Assembly (NCBI GenBank): GCA_964423545.1
Contig: CAYRFV010000039.1
Coordinates: 1 to 28,648, forward strand
Length of the DNA stretch: 28,648 nt
Origin: JALOOE01 sp964423545
GTDB taxonomy: Bacteria > Chloroflexota > Anaerolineae > CG2-30-64-16
Direction: 5' to 3'
The position numbers and the translations under genes were made by a program. The notes beneath the pieces were generated by a model. That model worked only from the letters and a program-made list of their open reading frames with translations, made no database searches and was not told the DNA's origin. Of the stretch, positions 1 through 9,700 are shown piece by piece. Numbering within the stretch: the first letter of the stretch is position 1; each line of letters begins with the position of its first letter.

Positions 1-807
1 GAGGTGTTTGTGGTCGATAATGCTTCGTCGGATGGCAGCGCCGAGATGGTCAGGGTGCGATTTCCCTGGGTGCGGCTGATCCGCAACACCGAGAATGTGG
101 GCTTCGCGCGGGCGAACAATCAGGCGATTGACCTTGCACTCGGCCGGTATGTCCTCTTGCTCAACAGCGACACCGAGGTGCAGCCCGGGGCGCTGGCTGC
201 GCTCGTGGGTTTCATGGAGGCATCGCCGCGTGCCGGCGCGGTCGGGCCCTATCTGCTGAATTCAGATGGCACCTTGCAGCCGGCGTGCCATCCGATGTTG
301 ACTCCCTGGCGCGAATTCGTGCGGCTTCTCTTCCTGGATCGGTTCCTGCATGTAGCCACTTATGGCGCGGCGTGGTGGAACACGGATTCGCCGCGCCAGA
401 CCGAGGTCATCAAGGGCGCTTGCCTGCTGCTGCGGCGCGAAGCGCTCGAGCAAGTAGGACCCCTGGATGGTTCCTACTTCATGTACACGGAAGAGGTTGA
501 TCTCTGCTATCGGTTATTGCAAGCCGGCTGGCAGCTCTGGTGGATGCCGACCGCCCGCGTGATCCATCACGGGGAGGCCAGTTCCCGTCAGGTGGCGCAG
601 GCGATGTATATTCAGTTGTATCGCAGCAAAGTCCAGTTCTATCGCAAGTACGGTGGCGAACCTCGCGCCAATCTCTTCAAGGGCTTGTTGCGCGTGGCCT
701 ACTGGCCACGTGTGATCGCTATGACCGCGCTCGCTCCGGCGTCACCTGCCTTCGGAGCAAGGGCCAGCACATATCGGTCCCTGCTTGCGCAGTTGTCCAG
801 CCTGTGA
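1..807 (+). CDS. Glycosyltransferase family 2 (rhamnosyltransferase-like), 5' truncated by window edge
   Basis: This is a cytoplasmic GT-A fold glycosyltransferase that would move a sugar from a nucleotide donor onto a growing surface glycan. The frame is open to base 1 (Glu before the GTG at 4), so the N-terminal strand and true start lie outside the window. Visible family motifs are VVDNASSDGS (nucleotide binding), NVGFARANNQAI, LLNSDTEV (the DXD-type metal site appears as NSDTE), KGACLLLRREAL and the acceptor-side motif FMYTEEVDLCYRLLQAGW, followed by HHGEASS. Together these match the GT2 subgroup often named rhamnosyltransferase or WbbL-like. About 267 residues are visible, against a usual length near 300. 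A GT4 gene follows 41 bp downstream. Donor and acceptor cannot be told from sequence. Confidence 0.9.
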   Translation, partial: EVFVVDNASSDGSAEMVRVRFPWVRLIRNTENVGFARANNQAIDLALGRYVLLLNSDTEVQPGALAALVGFMEASPRAGAVGPYLLNSDGTLQPACHPMLTPWREFVRLLFLDRFLHVATYGAAWWNTDSPRQTEVIKGACLLLRREALEQVGPLDGSYFMYTEEVDLCYRLLQAGWQLWWMPTARVIHHGEASSRQVAQAMYIQLYRSKVQFYRKYGGEPRANLFKGLLRVAYWPRVIAMTALAPASPAFGARASTYRSLLAQLSSL

Positions 808-848
808 AACGCTCGGCGCCTATGCATCTCTGGGAAGAGGGGTGAAGT

Positions 849-1985
849 ATGCGCATCTGCTACGTCCTGCTTTCGCCCACGTTCGGCATGCATCAATACA
901 CCGCCGACCTTGCCAACCGAACGGCGCGCGATGGACTCGACACCCAGTCAGCTGCCGCCCATGAAGTGCACCTGGTAACCACGGATAACTTCCCGCGTGA
1001 TCGCTACGCCTCGGCCATTGTCTGCCACACCCCCGTGACGACTCGCGGCACCGGCTTCTCCCCGGACAGCCTGCGCTATCGGGCGGTTCGCAAGATCGAG
1101 CAGCTGGTGGCCGAACTGCAGCCTGACCTGGTTCACATCACCGGCCCGCACGTCTGGAATGTGCCGCTGATGCGCGATCTGAACGCGCTGCGCATTCCCG
1201 TGATTCACACGCTGCACGATCTCGAACCGCATTTCGGCATGCGGTTCGGCTTCCTTCTCAAGTCCTGGAACCAGATGGTCGTCAGCAGTGCGACCCATCT
1301 CCTGGTGCATGGTCAGGTATATCGCGAGCAGCTGCTCGGAGCGGGCGTGCCGCGCGACCGGGTGACATTTACCCCTTTGCTCCATCTGTTCCTCGCCGAT
1401 AGCACCCTGCAGACCCTCCCCGCGGTCGATACCGCCACCCACTACGAGCCCTGGGCGCTCTTCTTCGGCCGCCTGGAGCGGTACAAGGGCCTGGGTGACC
1501 TGCTGGCAGCCTGCGATATGCTGGGGGATCCTGGGACCGGCCGGCCCAGGGCGGTGATCGCCGGCCCAGGCGATGTTGCGGAGCTCTGGGCGGGCAACCT
1601 GCCCAAGGGTGTGGAAATCCGCAATCGCCTGATCCCCGATGCCGAGGCAATCGATCTGTTCCGACGGTGCGGGCTCCTCGTCTTGCCCTACGTCAATGCC
1701 ACGCAGTCGGCGCTGATCGCCGCCGCCTACTACTTCCGGAAGCCGGTGCTGGTCACGCGCACCGGCGCCCTGCCGGAATACGTGGAGGACGGCCAAACCG
1801 GCTGTGTCGTCGAACCTCGCCACCCAGCCACCCTGGCCCGCCGCCTGGCAGACATGTTAGCCGATCCAGCGGCGTTGGCGCGCATGGGCGCTGAAGGCCG
1901 CGCCTGGTACAACGCCAGACGCGCGGTGGAAGGCCAGACCCTGGAGACGATGTACCGCCGCGTGGCGGCCCTCCCTCGCCGCTGA
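849..1985 (+). CDS. Glycosyltransferase family 4 (GT-B fold)
   Basis: This is a 378-residue retaining GT-B glycosyltransferase. The N-terminal half contains MRICYVLLSPTFGMHQYTADLA and LVHITGPHVWNVP. The C-terminal donor domain begins near residue 200 with FFGRLERYKGLGDLL and continues to TGALPEYVEDGQTGCVVEP. The ATG at 849 is preceded by GAGGGGTGA and starts directly on the first beta strand, which supports the start. The usual EX7E motif is altered: the first Glu region reads TQSALIAAAYYFRKPVLVT (about residues 285-303), so the first catalytic-type Glu is Gln/Ser-like, as in GT4 members with a QSxxIPxAY motif; the downstream PE is kept. It lies 41 bp after the GT2 gene and probably belongs to the same glycan pathway. 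The specific linkage is unknown. Confidence 0.88.
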   Translation: MRICYVLLSPTFGMHQYTADLANRTARDGLDTQSAAAHEVHLVTTDNFPRDRYASAIVCHTPVTTRGTGFSPDSLRYRAVRKIEQLVAELQPDLVHITGPHVWNVPLMRDLNALRIPVIHTLHDLEPHFGMRFGFLLKSWNQMVVSSATHLLVHGQVYREQLLGAGVPRDRVTFTPLLHLFLADSTLQTLPAVDTATHYEPWALFFGRLERYKGLGDLLAACDMLGDPGTGRPRAVIAGPGDVAELWAGNLPKGVEIRNRLIPDAEAIDLFRRCGLLVLPYVNATQSALIAAAYYFRKPVLVTRTGALPEYVEDGQTGCVVEPRHPATLARRLADMLADPAALARMGAEGRAWYNARRAVEGQTLETMYRRVAALPRR

Positions 1986-2362
1986 ATCGCCGCTCACCTG
2001 CCCCTCCATGCCCCGGAATCCCCTGCACGAGATCGCTGATCCCGGATGCAGCCGCCTGGGGCCACTCCGCGGCGTGCGACCGGAGCGCTACCGCTTGCCC
2101 CTGCCAGGTCGCCTCCGCTCCTGCCTCCACAGGCCACCATGCCACCGATTCTCGTGGCGTCGGCCCGACGACAGCCCCCACACGCGAAACATAAGTGTAT
2201 ATTTTCTGGATGGCGTAATCTGAATCGTAACGCGATGCTGGTATACTAGGCTTCAGAAAGATCGGAGATCGTCATTGGCGCCGGGTAGGCGCAAAGGGTT
2301 CGACTGTCCGCACCGTTATCGTAATGTTCAACCTACTGGCGTTGTTGAGAGTGAGCTGAAGC
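1986..2362. other. 377-bp intergenic and leader region with no supported gene
   Basis: Open frames here (for example 2008-2223 and 2046-2249) are Arg/Pro-rich, lack a ribosome site and resemble no family. The useful content is a promoter near 2239-2247 and a leader of about 110 bases before the GTG at 2363. No strong terminator hairpin was seen after the preceding GT4 gene. Confidence 0.5.
2239..2247 (+). promoter_or_regulatory. Extended -10 promoter upstream of the glycosylphosphotransferase operon
   Basis: The sequence TGG-TATACT matches an extended -10 element (TGn followed by 5 of 6 TATAAT bases). The -35 region (TCTGAA at the proper distance) is poor, as is usual for extended -10 promoters. 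Transcription would begin near 2254 and leave a 5' leader of about 110 bases before 2363. Motif match only. Confidence 0.45.
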
Positions 2363-3859
2363 GTGAATCCCGAGCAGACTGTCCCCCATTCATCCGCAGA
2401 ACTGTTGCGCACGCCAACCCCACGCACGGCCAGATTTCGGCTGGGTGTTGGGCTGACCTCCGCCGAACGCAAGCTGTTGCTGGCTGCCGTCGATGTGTTG
2501 CTCCTCAACGCTGCGCTGGTGCTCGCCGCCATCATCTGGATCGGCTTCGAGATGACTCCAGACATGATAGCGGCGTATGGCAAATGGTTCATCACGCTGA
2601 CCGTGCTGTGGTGGATCTTCGGCACGATCTTCGACGTGTACAACCTCAGGCTCACAACGAACGCCAGCGATGCTCTCACCGCTTCCGGCCTGGCAGCCTT
2701 GTTGACCACCGTCGTCTATGTGCTGATCCCCATCGTCACACCGGCGATCGTGAGCCGCAGCTACGTCGGGGGGTTCATCATCTTGGGCACCGGCGCCATC
2801 ATGGTATGGCGCCTCCTGTATGCGACCGGTTTTTCACAGCCTGCCTTCCAGCGCCGGGTGCTGATTGCGGGCACAGGGAGCTCCGCCCAGGTGCTCTTCC
2901 GCGAACTGGTCATTGCGCGGGACAGCGGCAATGAGAATCCTTTTGCCGGCACCGGATATCAAATCGTCGGTTTGCTGAGCGACACGAACAGCGATCTGTC
3001 ATCCGACGAGGTCGGCCTCCCTGTGCTGGGCGACATTGACCAACTCGTTCGCATCGCTCGCCAGTACAACGTAGATGAGATCGCCGTAGCCCTGGATGAA
3101 CAATGCGTCGTCGATCCTCATGTCTATGAAGTCCTGCTTGACTGCCATGAGCTGGGCTGGCAGCTCAGCACCCTGCCGAATCTGTATGAGCGCCTGTCGT
3201 CGCGGCTGCCCGTGGAATATGCAGCTCGCGATCTTGAAGCCCTGTCCGCCTACAACGAGACGGCGGGATATCGCCTCTATCGGGCTGCGAAGCGGTTGAT
3301 CGACGTTGCATTGGCCCTGGCTGGGATGCTGCCGCTCTGCCTGCTGATTCCGTTTGTGGCGCTGGGCAATCGGCTCTGGGCGCCAGGTCCGCTCTTCTAT
3401 CGCCAACAGCGAATGGGCCGAGGAGGCCGATCCTTTGCAGTGATCAAGTTCCGTTCGATGGTCGTCGATGCCGAAAAGGCAACGGGGGCCGTTTGGAGCA
3501 GCAACGGCGACTCGCGCATCACGCCGGTCGGCAGCTTCCTGCGCAAGACCCGGCTGGATGAGCTGCCGCAGATCCTCAACGTGCTCAAGGGCGAGATGAG
3601 CATGGTCGGTCCCCGCCCCGAACGGCCCAACTTCGTTGGCCGGTTGGGCCTGGAACTGCCCGTGTATCGGGCTCGCCATGCCGTGCTGCCGGGCATCACC
3701 GGCTGGGCGCAGATCCGCTATCGCTACGGCAATACCGTGGAGGATAGCCGTGTCAAACTCGAGTACGATCTGTACTATGTCAAGCATGCCAGCCTATATC
3801 TTGATCTGCTGATCCTGCTTCAGACCGTGCCGACGATGCTGCGCTTCAAGGGCCAGTGA
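2363..3859 (+). CDS. Exopolysaccharide polyprenyl glycosylphosphotransferase (WcaJ/WbaP-type)
   Basis: This 498-residue inner-membrane enzyme would transfer a sugar-1-phosphate from a nucleotide sugar to undecaprenyl phosphate, the first step of lipid-linked glycan assembly. Four hydrophobic segments lie at about residues 38-62, 72-95, 104-128 and 134-157. They are followed by a Rossmann-like CoA-binding-type domain (RRVLIAGTGSSAQVLFREL, about 164-182). A fifth membrane segment (about 312-340) opens the bacterial sugar transferase domain, with FYRQQRMGRGGRSFAVIKFR, SMVVDAEK, the catalytic Asp-Glu of RLDELPQ, NVLKGEMSMVGPRPE and LPGITGWAQIRYRYGN. Length and layout fit the full-length PNPT family. 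The GTG start is preceded by GAGAGTGAG. The next gene begins 6 bp after the stop, so this gene likely heads an operon. The sugar handled is unknown. Confidence 0.93.
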   Translation: MNPEQTVPHSSAELLRTPTPRTARFRLGVGLTSAERKLLLAAVDVLLLNAALVLAAIIWIGFEMTPDMIAAYGKWFITLTVLWWIFGTIFDVYNLRLTTNASDALTASGLAALLTTVVYVLIPIVTPAIVSRSYVGGFIILGTGAIMVWRLLYATGFSQPAFQRRVLIAGTGSSAQVLFRELVIARDSGNENPFAGTGYQIVGLLSDTNSDLSSDEVGLPVLGDIDQLVRIARQYNVDEIAVALDEQCVVDPHVYEVLLDCHELGWQLSTLPNLYERLSSRLPVEYAARDLEALSAYNETAGYRLYRAAKRLIDVALALAGMLPLCLLIPFVALGNRLWAPGPLFYRQQRMGRGGRSFAVIKFRSMVVDAEKATGAVWSSNGDSRITPVGSFLRKTRLDELPQILNVLKGEMSMVGPRPERPNFVGRLGLELPVYRARHAVLPGITGWAQIRYRYGNTVEDSRVKLEYDLYYVKHASLYLDLLILLQTVPTMLRFKGQ

Positions 3860-3865
3860 GTCCGA

Positions 3866-5098
3866 GTGGCCCGGGTTCTCTTCCTCACCCAGGTCCTGCC
3901 GTATCCGCTCAACGCCGGCCCCAAGGTGCGCGCATACCACATGTTGCGCCACCTGTCCAGCCGGCATGAGGTTACTCTCGTTTCCTTCATCCGTCCCGAC
4001 GACACGGCGGACGCCATCGCTCACCTGCAAGGCGTCTGCCGTGCTGTTCATACCGTTCCCATGCAGCGGTCCACGTGGCGCAATCTGAAAGCCGTCGCGA
4101 AGGGACTGTTCACCGGCCTGCCGATCGTCATCGCGCGGGACGAAATCGCAGAGATGCAGACGCTCGTGCGTCGCCTGGTCGCCAGCAGCGCCTTCGACGC
4201 TGTCCACGCCGATCAGTTGTCGATGTCCGCCTACGGCCTGCTAGCAGCGCGGGAGAGTTGTCTGCCGGCGCTGCTCGACGAGCACAATGCGATCTACCAG
4301 CTCGCCCGGCGCATGGTTGCCGACGAACCGCACTGGGTGCGCCGGCTGGTGATGGCACGCGAAGCAAAGGCCTTCGCCCGCTATGAGGCAGGCGTCTGCC
4401 GGGCCTACAACGAAGTGCTGACCGTCACGCCTGAGGACTGCCAGCATCTTCTCGCGCTGCATTCCCCCGAACAACGCGAAGCGCTGCGCAGCAAGTTCAC
4501 CGTGGTGCCGATCTCCGTAGACCCCGATGAGATTCGCCCGACGCCCCATCGACCGGGCGCCGCGCCGACTATTCTGCACGTAGGCACCATGTTCTGGCCG
4601 CCAAACGTGGCCGGTGTCCTGTGGTTCGCCCGAGAAGTGCTGCCGATCATCCGGCAACAGCTGCCAGAGACGCGATTCGTCGTTGTGGGAAAGGCGCCGC
4701 CCTCCGAAGTGCAGGCATTGGCGTCCGATCCGCACATCGCCATCACGGGCTACGTGGCCGAGCTTGAGCCCTATCTTGCCGAAGCGGATGCCTTTGTGGT
4801 ACCATTGCATGCGGGCGGAGGCATGCGGGTGAAAATCCTCGACGCCTGGCTCTGGGGATTGCCGATCGTCTCGACGCCGATTGGGGCCGAGGGGATCGAG
4901 TTGCGCGATGGCGAGAACATCCTCTTGGCCGAAGGAGCACCTGCTTTCGCCGATGCCGTGCTGCGAGTGCTGACCGACGGCCAGACGAACCGGAAACTGC
5001 GGGACGCTGGCCGCGCCTGGGTCGAAGAGACCTATGCCTGGCGAGCCGTCTACCAGCGTGTTGACCAGGTCTATGCAAGACTCCTTTCCGAACGGTAG
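3866..5098 (+). CDS. Glycosyltransferase family 4, similar to the sugar transferases of exopolysaccharide (EpsH/TIGR03087-like) loci
   Basis: This 410-residue cytoplasmic GT-B enzyme opens with VLFLTQVLPYPLNAGPKVRA and HEVTLVSFIRPDD, the N-terminal pattern of the TIGR03087-like GT4 group. DEHNAIYQLARRM sits mid-domain. The donor domain has ILHVGTMFWPPNVAGVLWF, FVVVGKAPP, the glycine-rich stretch PLHAGGGMRVKI (about residue 315) and VSTPIGAEGIE. In the last motif the first Glu of the usual KILEA is Asp (KILDAW), a conservative change. The GTG start lies 6 bp after the glycosylphosphotransferase stop and the next gene starts 6 bp after this one, so the three are almost certainly co-transcribed. 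It probably adds an early sugar to the lipid-linked primer. Exact specificity cannot be read. Confidence 0.9.
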   Translation: MARVLFLTQVLPYPLNAGPKVRAYHMLRHLSSRHEVTLVSFIRPDDTADAIAHLQGVCRAVHTVPMQRSTWRNLKAVAKGLFTGLPIVIARDEIAEMQTLVRRLVASSAFDAVHADQLSMSAYGLLAARESCLPALLDEHNAIYQLARRMVADEPHWVRRLVMAREAKAFARYEAGVCRAYNEVLTVTPEDCQHLLALHSPEQREALRSKFTVVPISVDPDEIRPTPHRPGAAPTILHVGTMFWPPNVAGVLWFAREVLPIIRQQLPETRFVVVGKAPPSEVQALASDPHIAITGYVAELEPYLAEADAFVVPLHAGGGMRVKILDAWLWGLPIVSTPIGAEGIELRDGENILLAEGAPAFADAVLRVLTDGQTNRKLRDAGRAWVEETYAWRAVYQRVDQVYARLLSER

Positions 5099-5104
5099 AT
5101 CATC

Positions 5105-6490
5105 GTGGGCGTGAGGCAAACACCGAGAATTCTCCTGCTGATCCTGCTGTTCTCCGTGCTGTTGCGCGTTGCCGTCGCCTTGTACCTGGGCAACATCGTC
5201 GATGCTCCACCCCTTCTGACGGATCAACGATCCTACCACGCGTTGGGCGCGCGGTTGGTCGATGGGCGCGGCTTCAGCTTCGCGCGCGACTGGTATCCAT
5301 TCACCGAAGCCGAGACTCCCACGTCTCACTGGTCGTTTCTCTACTCTCTCTTCGTGGCTGCCGTCTATGCCGTTGCCGGCCCCCAGCCGCTTGCGGCCAG
5401 AATCACGCAGGCCGTGTTGGGCGGCGTCTTGCTGCCCTGGATGACCTATCGGCTGGCGTGGCGACTCTTCAGCGACCCGAAGGGAGACGCACCGGCTTCA
5501 GGTGTTCGCAATGGGGCGGAGCGACGATCTGCGCCCTCGCGCGCCGAGTTGCTTGGTGTTCTGTCGGCGGCGCTCGCCGCCGTCTATGCCTACTTCATGC
5601 TTTATGCGGCCACGATCATGACGGAGACGTTCTATATCGTGGCGCTGCTTTGGTCGCTTGAGCGAGCGTTGGCGGTGCGGGAGCGGCTGGCACGCCACCA
5701 GGCCATCGGCGTAGGGCTGACGCTGACACTGGGACTGAGCCTGGGCATCGCAGTGCTGCTGCGCCAATCGATTCTGCCCTGGATCGTCGTGCTCTTCGCC
5801 TGGCTGCTGTGGATCAGCCATCGCCTGGGCGAGCGCAGACGTCTGGTCCGGACGCTGGTGCTTGCCATCGCGCCGATCGTCCTCCTCATCTTGCCGTTTA
5901 CCATTCGCAACTATCGCGTCTATGGCAGCTTTCTGTTGCTCAACTCCAACGCGGGCTACGCCATGTACTCGGCTCAACACCCTATGCACGGCGTGGAATT
6001 CCAGACGTTCGCCGCCGCGCCCGTACCTGAAGAGCTGCTGGGGCAGAACGAGGCGGCGTTGGATCGGGAGCTGATGCGACGCGGCATCGGCTTCGTGATG
6101 GCCGAGCCAGGGCGCTATCTCCTCCTGAGCTTGGACCGAGTAGGTGCGTACTTCGATTTCTCTCCCAGTTCGGCAAGCAGCTCGATCAACGCGGCGGGAC
6201 GACTCGTCTCGTCGCTGCTCTTCATGCCACTGATGGTCTACGGCATTGGGGTGGCGCTCTATCGCGCCCGGCGTGATACACCTGGGCTGGCCGATCTCCT
6301 ATCCACGCCCCTGGCGTTGATCCTGATCTTCGCCGTGTTCTACAGTGCGCTGCACATTTTCACCTGGGCGATGCCGCGCTATCGGCTGCCGGTCGATGCC
6401 GTACTCATGCCGTTCGCTGCATACGCCATTCTAGACTTGAGCCTACGCACACGCTACGGGCGCAAACTCCTTGCAGCAAGCCATCCGTAG
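5105..6490 (+). CDS. GT39-like membrane glycosyltransferase (PMT/ArnT-type)
   Basis: This 461-residue polytopic membrane protein starts with a hydrophobic segment (ILLLILLFSVLLRVAVALYLG). The acidic first extracytoplasmic loop, DQRSYHALGARLVDGRGFSF, is characteristic of lipid-phosphate-sugar-dependent GT-C enzymes. Hydrophobic segments recur through the protein (for example LGVLSAALAAVYAYFMLYAAT, LSLGIAVLLRQSILPWIVVLF, LALILIFAVFYSALHIF). Such enzymes take a sugar from a polyprenyl-phosphate carrier on the outer face of the membrane and attach it to protein, lipid or glycan. The GTG start is 6 bp after the GT4 stop, making this the third gene of a tight operon. No strong terminator hairpin follows. 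The catalytic Asp pair is suggested by the first loop but cannot be proved. Confidence 0.8.
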   Translation: MGVRQTPRILLLILLFSVLLRVAVALYLGNIVDAPPLLTDQRSYHALGARLVDGRGFSFARDWYPFTEAETPTSHWSFLYSLFVAAVYAVAGPQPLAARITQAVLGGVLLPWMTYRLAWRLFSDPKGDAPASGVRNGAERRSAPSRAELLGVLSAALAAVYAYFMLYAATIMTETFYIVALLWSLERALAVRERLARHQAIGVGLTLTLGLSLGIAVLLRQSILPWIVVLFAWLLWISHRLGERRRLVRTLVLAIAPIVLLILPFTIRNYRVYGSFLLLNSNAGYAMYSAQHPMHGVEFQTFAAAPVPEELLGQNEAALDRELMRRGIGFVMAEPGRYLLLSLDRVGAYFDFSPSSASSSINAAGRLVSSLLFMPLMVYGIGVALYRARRDTPGLADLLSTPLALILIFAVFYSALHIFTWAMPRYRLPVDAVLMPFAAYAILDLSLRTRYGRKLLAASHP

Positions 6491-6713
6491 CCTGAAAACC
6501 TGCCGTTGCGCTGGCGTGGCGGCTTCATCTCCGGCTCCTCCATCCCATACTCGCAGCCCAAACCCGCTGCACGCCCGGATAACCTTTCTCCGTTTGATAC
6601 GTTAGCTACAAAGGATGCCCGGCGATGAGTGGATTGGGCGCGAAGCGTTCCTGGCGCCGACAGCCCAAGCCGAATCTTGTCCGCCTGGCCATCACAGCAC
6701 ACAGGAGTTCCGA

Positions 6714-9700
6714 ATGTACCGAAAGGCACAAAACGGCATCACCTGGTGGCTCATGGCAATCCTGATTGTGGCCACCCTGATGCCAGCGCCGGTCGGAGCT
6801 GTCACACCCCAAGCCATCGAAATCAGACAGAGCCCCACCTACTTGCCGGCCTTGCAGAGACCTGCTGCCCTCGCCGCGGCCTCATGGCCGATGGCTGGCG
6901 CCAATCCGCAGAGAACGAGCTGGACTTCGGAAGAGGTTCGGGGGCAACTGCATCCGGTATGGTTTCGACCGATCGAGCCCTTCATTCCCTCGAAGGCGCA
7001 AATCATCGCAGCCAACGACCTGCTCTACGTCTCGACCGCAAAAGGCATCTACGCCCTCCGGGCCGATACTGGCGCACTGGCCTGGGCATACCCGACAGAG
7101 ATGCCGCTTGGACACTCGCCGACCATCCACGGCGATACGCTCTACGTTGGCGGCTTCGATCACAGACTGCATGCGGTGGAGGCGAATCCAGATCCAGCCA
7201 CTTTGCCTGCTGACAGCTCAACCGGCTACAGGATCAATAACCGCCTGCGGTGGGCCTTTGAAGCTGAGGCCGGTTTCCAGACTAACCCTCTCGTAGCCAA
7301 CAGCATGGTGTACATCGGCAATCGAGATGGGCATCTGTATGCAGTGTACGCCAATGACTACCCGGATGCCGCCCGGCGCGGGAAACTCGCCTGGAAGTAC
7401 AAGACAGGTGGATCGGTGCTCTACTCTGCCGCCTTATCGAGCGACAGCAGCACGGTCTACTTCGCATCGAACGACATGCACGCGTATGCGCTCAATGCGC
7501 TGAGCGGCAGTCCGATCTGGTTTCATCTGGAGAACGGCATCCAGAAGCCCGGGTCCGCCAAGCTGCCCGGTGACGGCTTCCACTCATGGTGGCCGGTGGT
7601 GTTCACCGATCCGACGACCACCAAGTCCTATGTCATCCTTGCTGGCAGCCACGCCTATCGCAGCTACACTGAACCCAGGAATGGTCCCGACCTTCAGCAT
7701 CTGGAGCGACTGGACATTTTCGGCAACTATAATCCAGATGATGCGTCGCTGGATGCCTATCGTGGAAGCCTGCGAAGCCCGAGACTGACGAGTGGATCCT
7801 ATTCCGGATGGCTTGACACCAATCGGTCGAACACCTTTGGTCCGATCACGACCAAGTCAAACACCGCCTACTTCAAAGAGAAACCGTGGAGACGCACCTA
7901 CTTCGTGCTGGACGCTCTCTCCGGCGAGGAAGCCACGTTCGACTTCGACAATGACGGCAGGAGGCAGGAGTACGCGCCGATTCTATGGCACGGCACGCAC
8001 AGCGGAAACCGCTATCCCCCTGTTGTCGGAAACGATACGGTCCTCTATCAGTCAAACCTCTATATGTTCGATCGCTGGATTGGCGCCGGACAGGTATCGG
8101 GATGGAAGTTCGGGACCCCTTACATCAGCACCCCATCCAAAAAATGGGCAGCGATGGATGAAGCGATGGCGTATTCGGCCGGCGGCAGCCTGGTCTACTG
8201 GACCTACTGCTGTGACAGAGGCGCCGGTGCAGTCAACGTGGCCGCGGCATATCCCAACACGCAGGAGTGGACCTACTTCGATTACAACATCGATGATCTG
8301 GTGCCCGGGTACAATGTGATGCACGACAAGTGGGTGCTGAGGAACGACATTCCAGGACCCTACGGCGGGCCAAACGGCGTGTACAGCGTAGGGGAAGGGA
8401 ATCCACCTATTCCCTACAAGGGAATGGTGTACCTGCACAGAAGCAATGCGATCCTTGCCTTCGGCATGCAGGCCGCGCAGCAGCCATTGGGCAAGCCCGT
8501 GGCGCAGACCGTGTCTAGCATCCCCGCGGCAGGAGTGGCGACACCCGGCGCGGACCAGCTCAGACAACGACTCGCCGCAGAGGTCCAGGCCATCATTGAT
8601 GCAGGACATCTGCGACCCGGCAGGGGTCATGCCGGGTTGTTCGATGGGGCAGGGCAGAACTCGTGCGGCGATCACCTGATGGATTACTGGATCGACCCGT
8701 CTGACACCATCTACACCCTCCTGCTGACGTTACCGCATCTGCCGGCCGATCTTCAGGCGCGACTGAGAAGCTATATTCAGTCCGAGATGCAGCAATTCTC
8801 GCCTGCTGAGGTCACCATGATCGGCTGGAAGGACGGAGCAAGTCGGGACTTCTTCGATCTTCCGCCCGAGGAGGAAGCAGCACGCCTGGGTTGGGGACCT
8901 ACGGCATACGGCAACTATCAGTTCGAAGGCTGGACCCAGTTGGGCAACTACGGGGGCGTGAATCCTTTCCGGTTCTATGCGCTGTGGAAATACAGCTTGC
9001 AGTTCACGAGCCCATCAGCACAGACCCTCTTCTCGAGCGCCAGGAAGTATCTCTCGAACGCGCCTTCGGATGCGATGTTGACCAAGTATCCCTTCGTGCA
9101 CAACGCCTACATCGCCGGCTATCGGGGGTATCTTGAGCTTGGAAAGAGGGCAGGATACCAGGAAAGCCAGCTCGTGACCCCGAATGGCCGCCTGATCACC
9201 CAGGAACTCGAGCGGCTCCTGGCGCTGCGGGCTGCCACCTTCACGGCAGATACTCCGTACGTAACATCCCCTTCCGATCCGTTCGGCTTGGGGGCATACT
9301 GTCGCACGCTGACGGTTTCGCGCAATTTCATGCACCTTACTCCTGAGGTCAGTGAGTACTTGCGGATCCATGCTGGAGCCAAGGTCGCGCTGGCAGCCGC
9401 AGAATACTACAGAGTCGCTCCCTATTGGCTTGCCGCGCGAACCGAGCAAACGATGGGCGAAGGGGTCCTGCATCCGATCTACGATGCGAATGCGCTCTTC
9501 CAGGCCAAGGCGCAGATTCTGAGGGAATCACGCGAGGAACTGGCAAAGCACCTGGATGTGCCCATGTTCGCACGGGGCGACCTGTTCTACATCCAGAACC
9601 TTGTCTCAACGATCGAAGCCCCCAGCGCGCCCACAACATCAGCCACCATCGCCCTGCGCTCTGGCTGGAACTTGGTTGGCTTGCCGCTGTCGCCCGCTGA

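Noticed and set aside
948..1823. Long minus-strand open frame (291 codons) opposite the GT4 gene
   Set aside because: Its composition is a reverse shadow of the GT4 codons (Arg/Gly/Gln/His-rich), it has no ribosome site and resembles no family, whereas the + frame has clear GT4 motifs.
2275..2934. Plus-strand frame overlapping the start of the glycosylphosphotransferase
   Set aside because: It is Arg/His-rich, out of frame with the recognised membrane and sugar-transferase domains, and has no family signal.
6594..6612. Possible promoter TTGATA before the propeller gene
   Set aside because: No acceptable -10 element lies at the correct distance.
6615..6713. In-frame ATG 99 bases upstream of the propeller gene
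   Set aside because: The extra 33 residues would place a non-hydrophobic stretch before a clear signal peptide, and AGGAG sits before the ATG at 6714.
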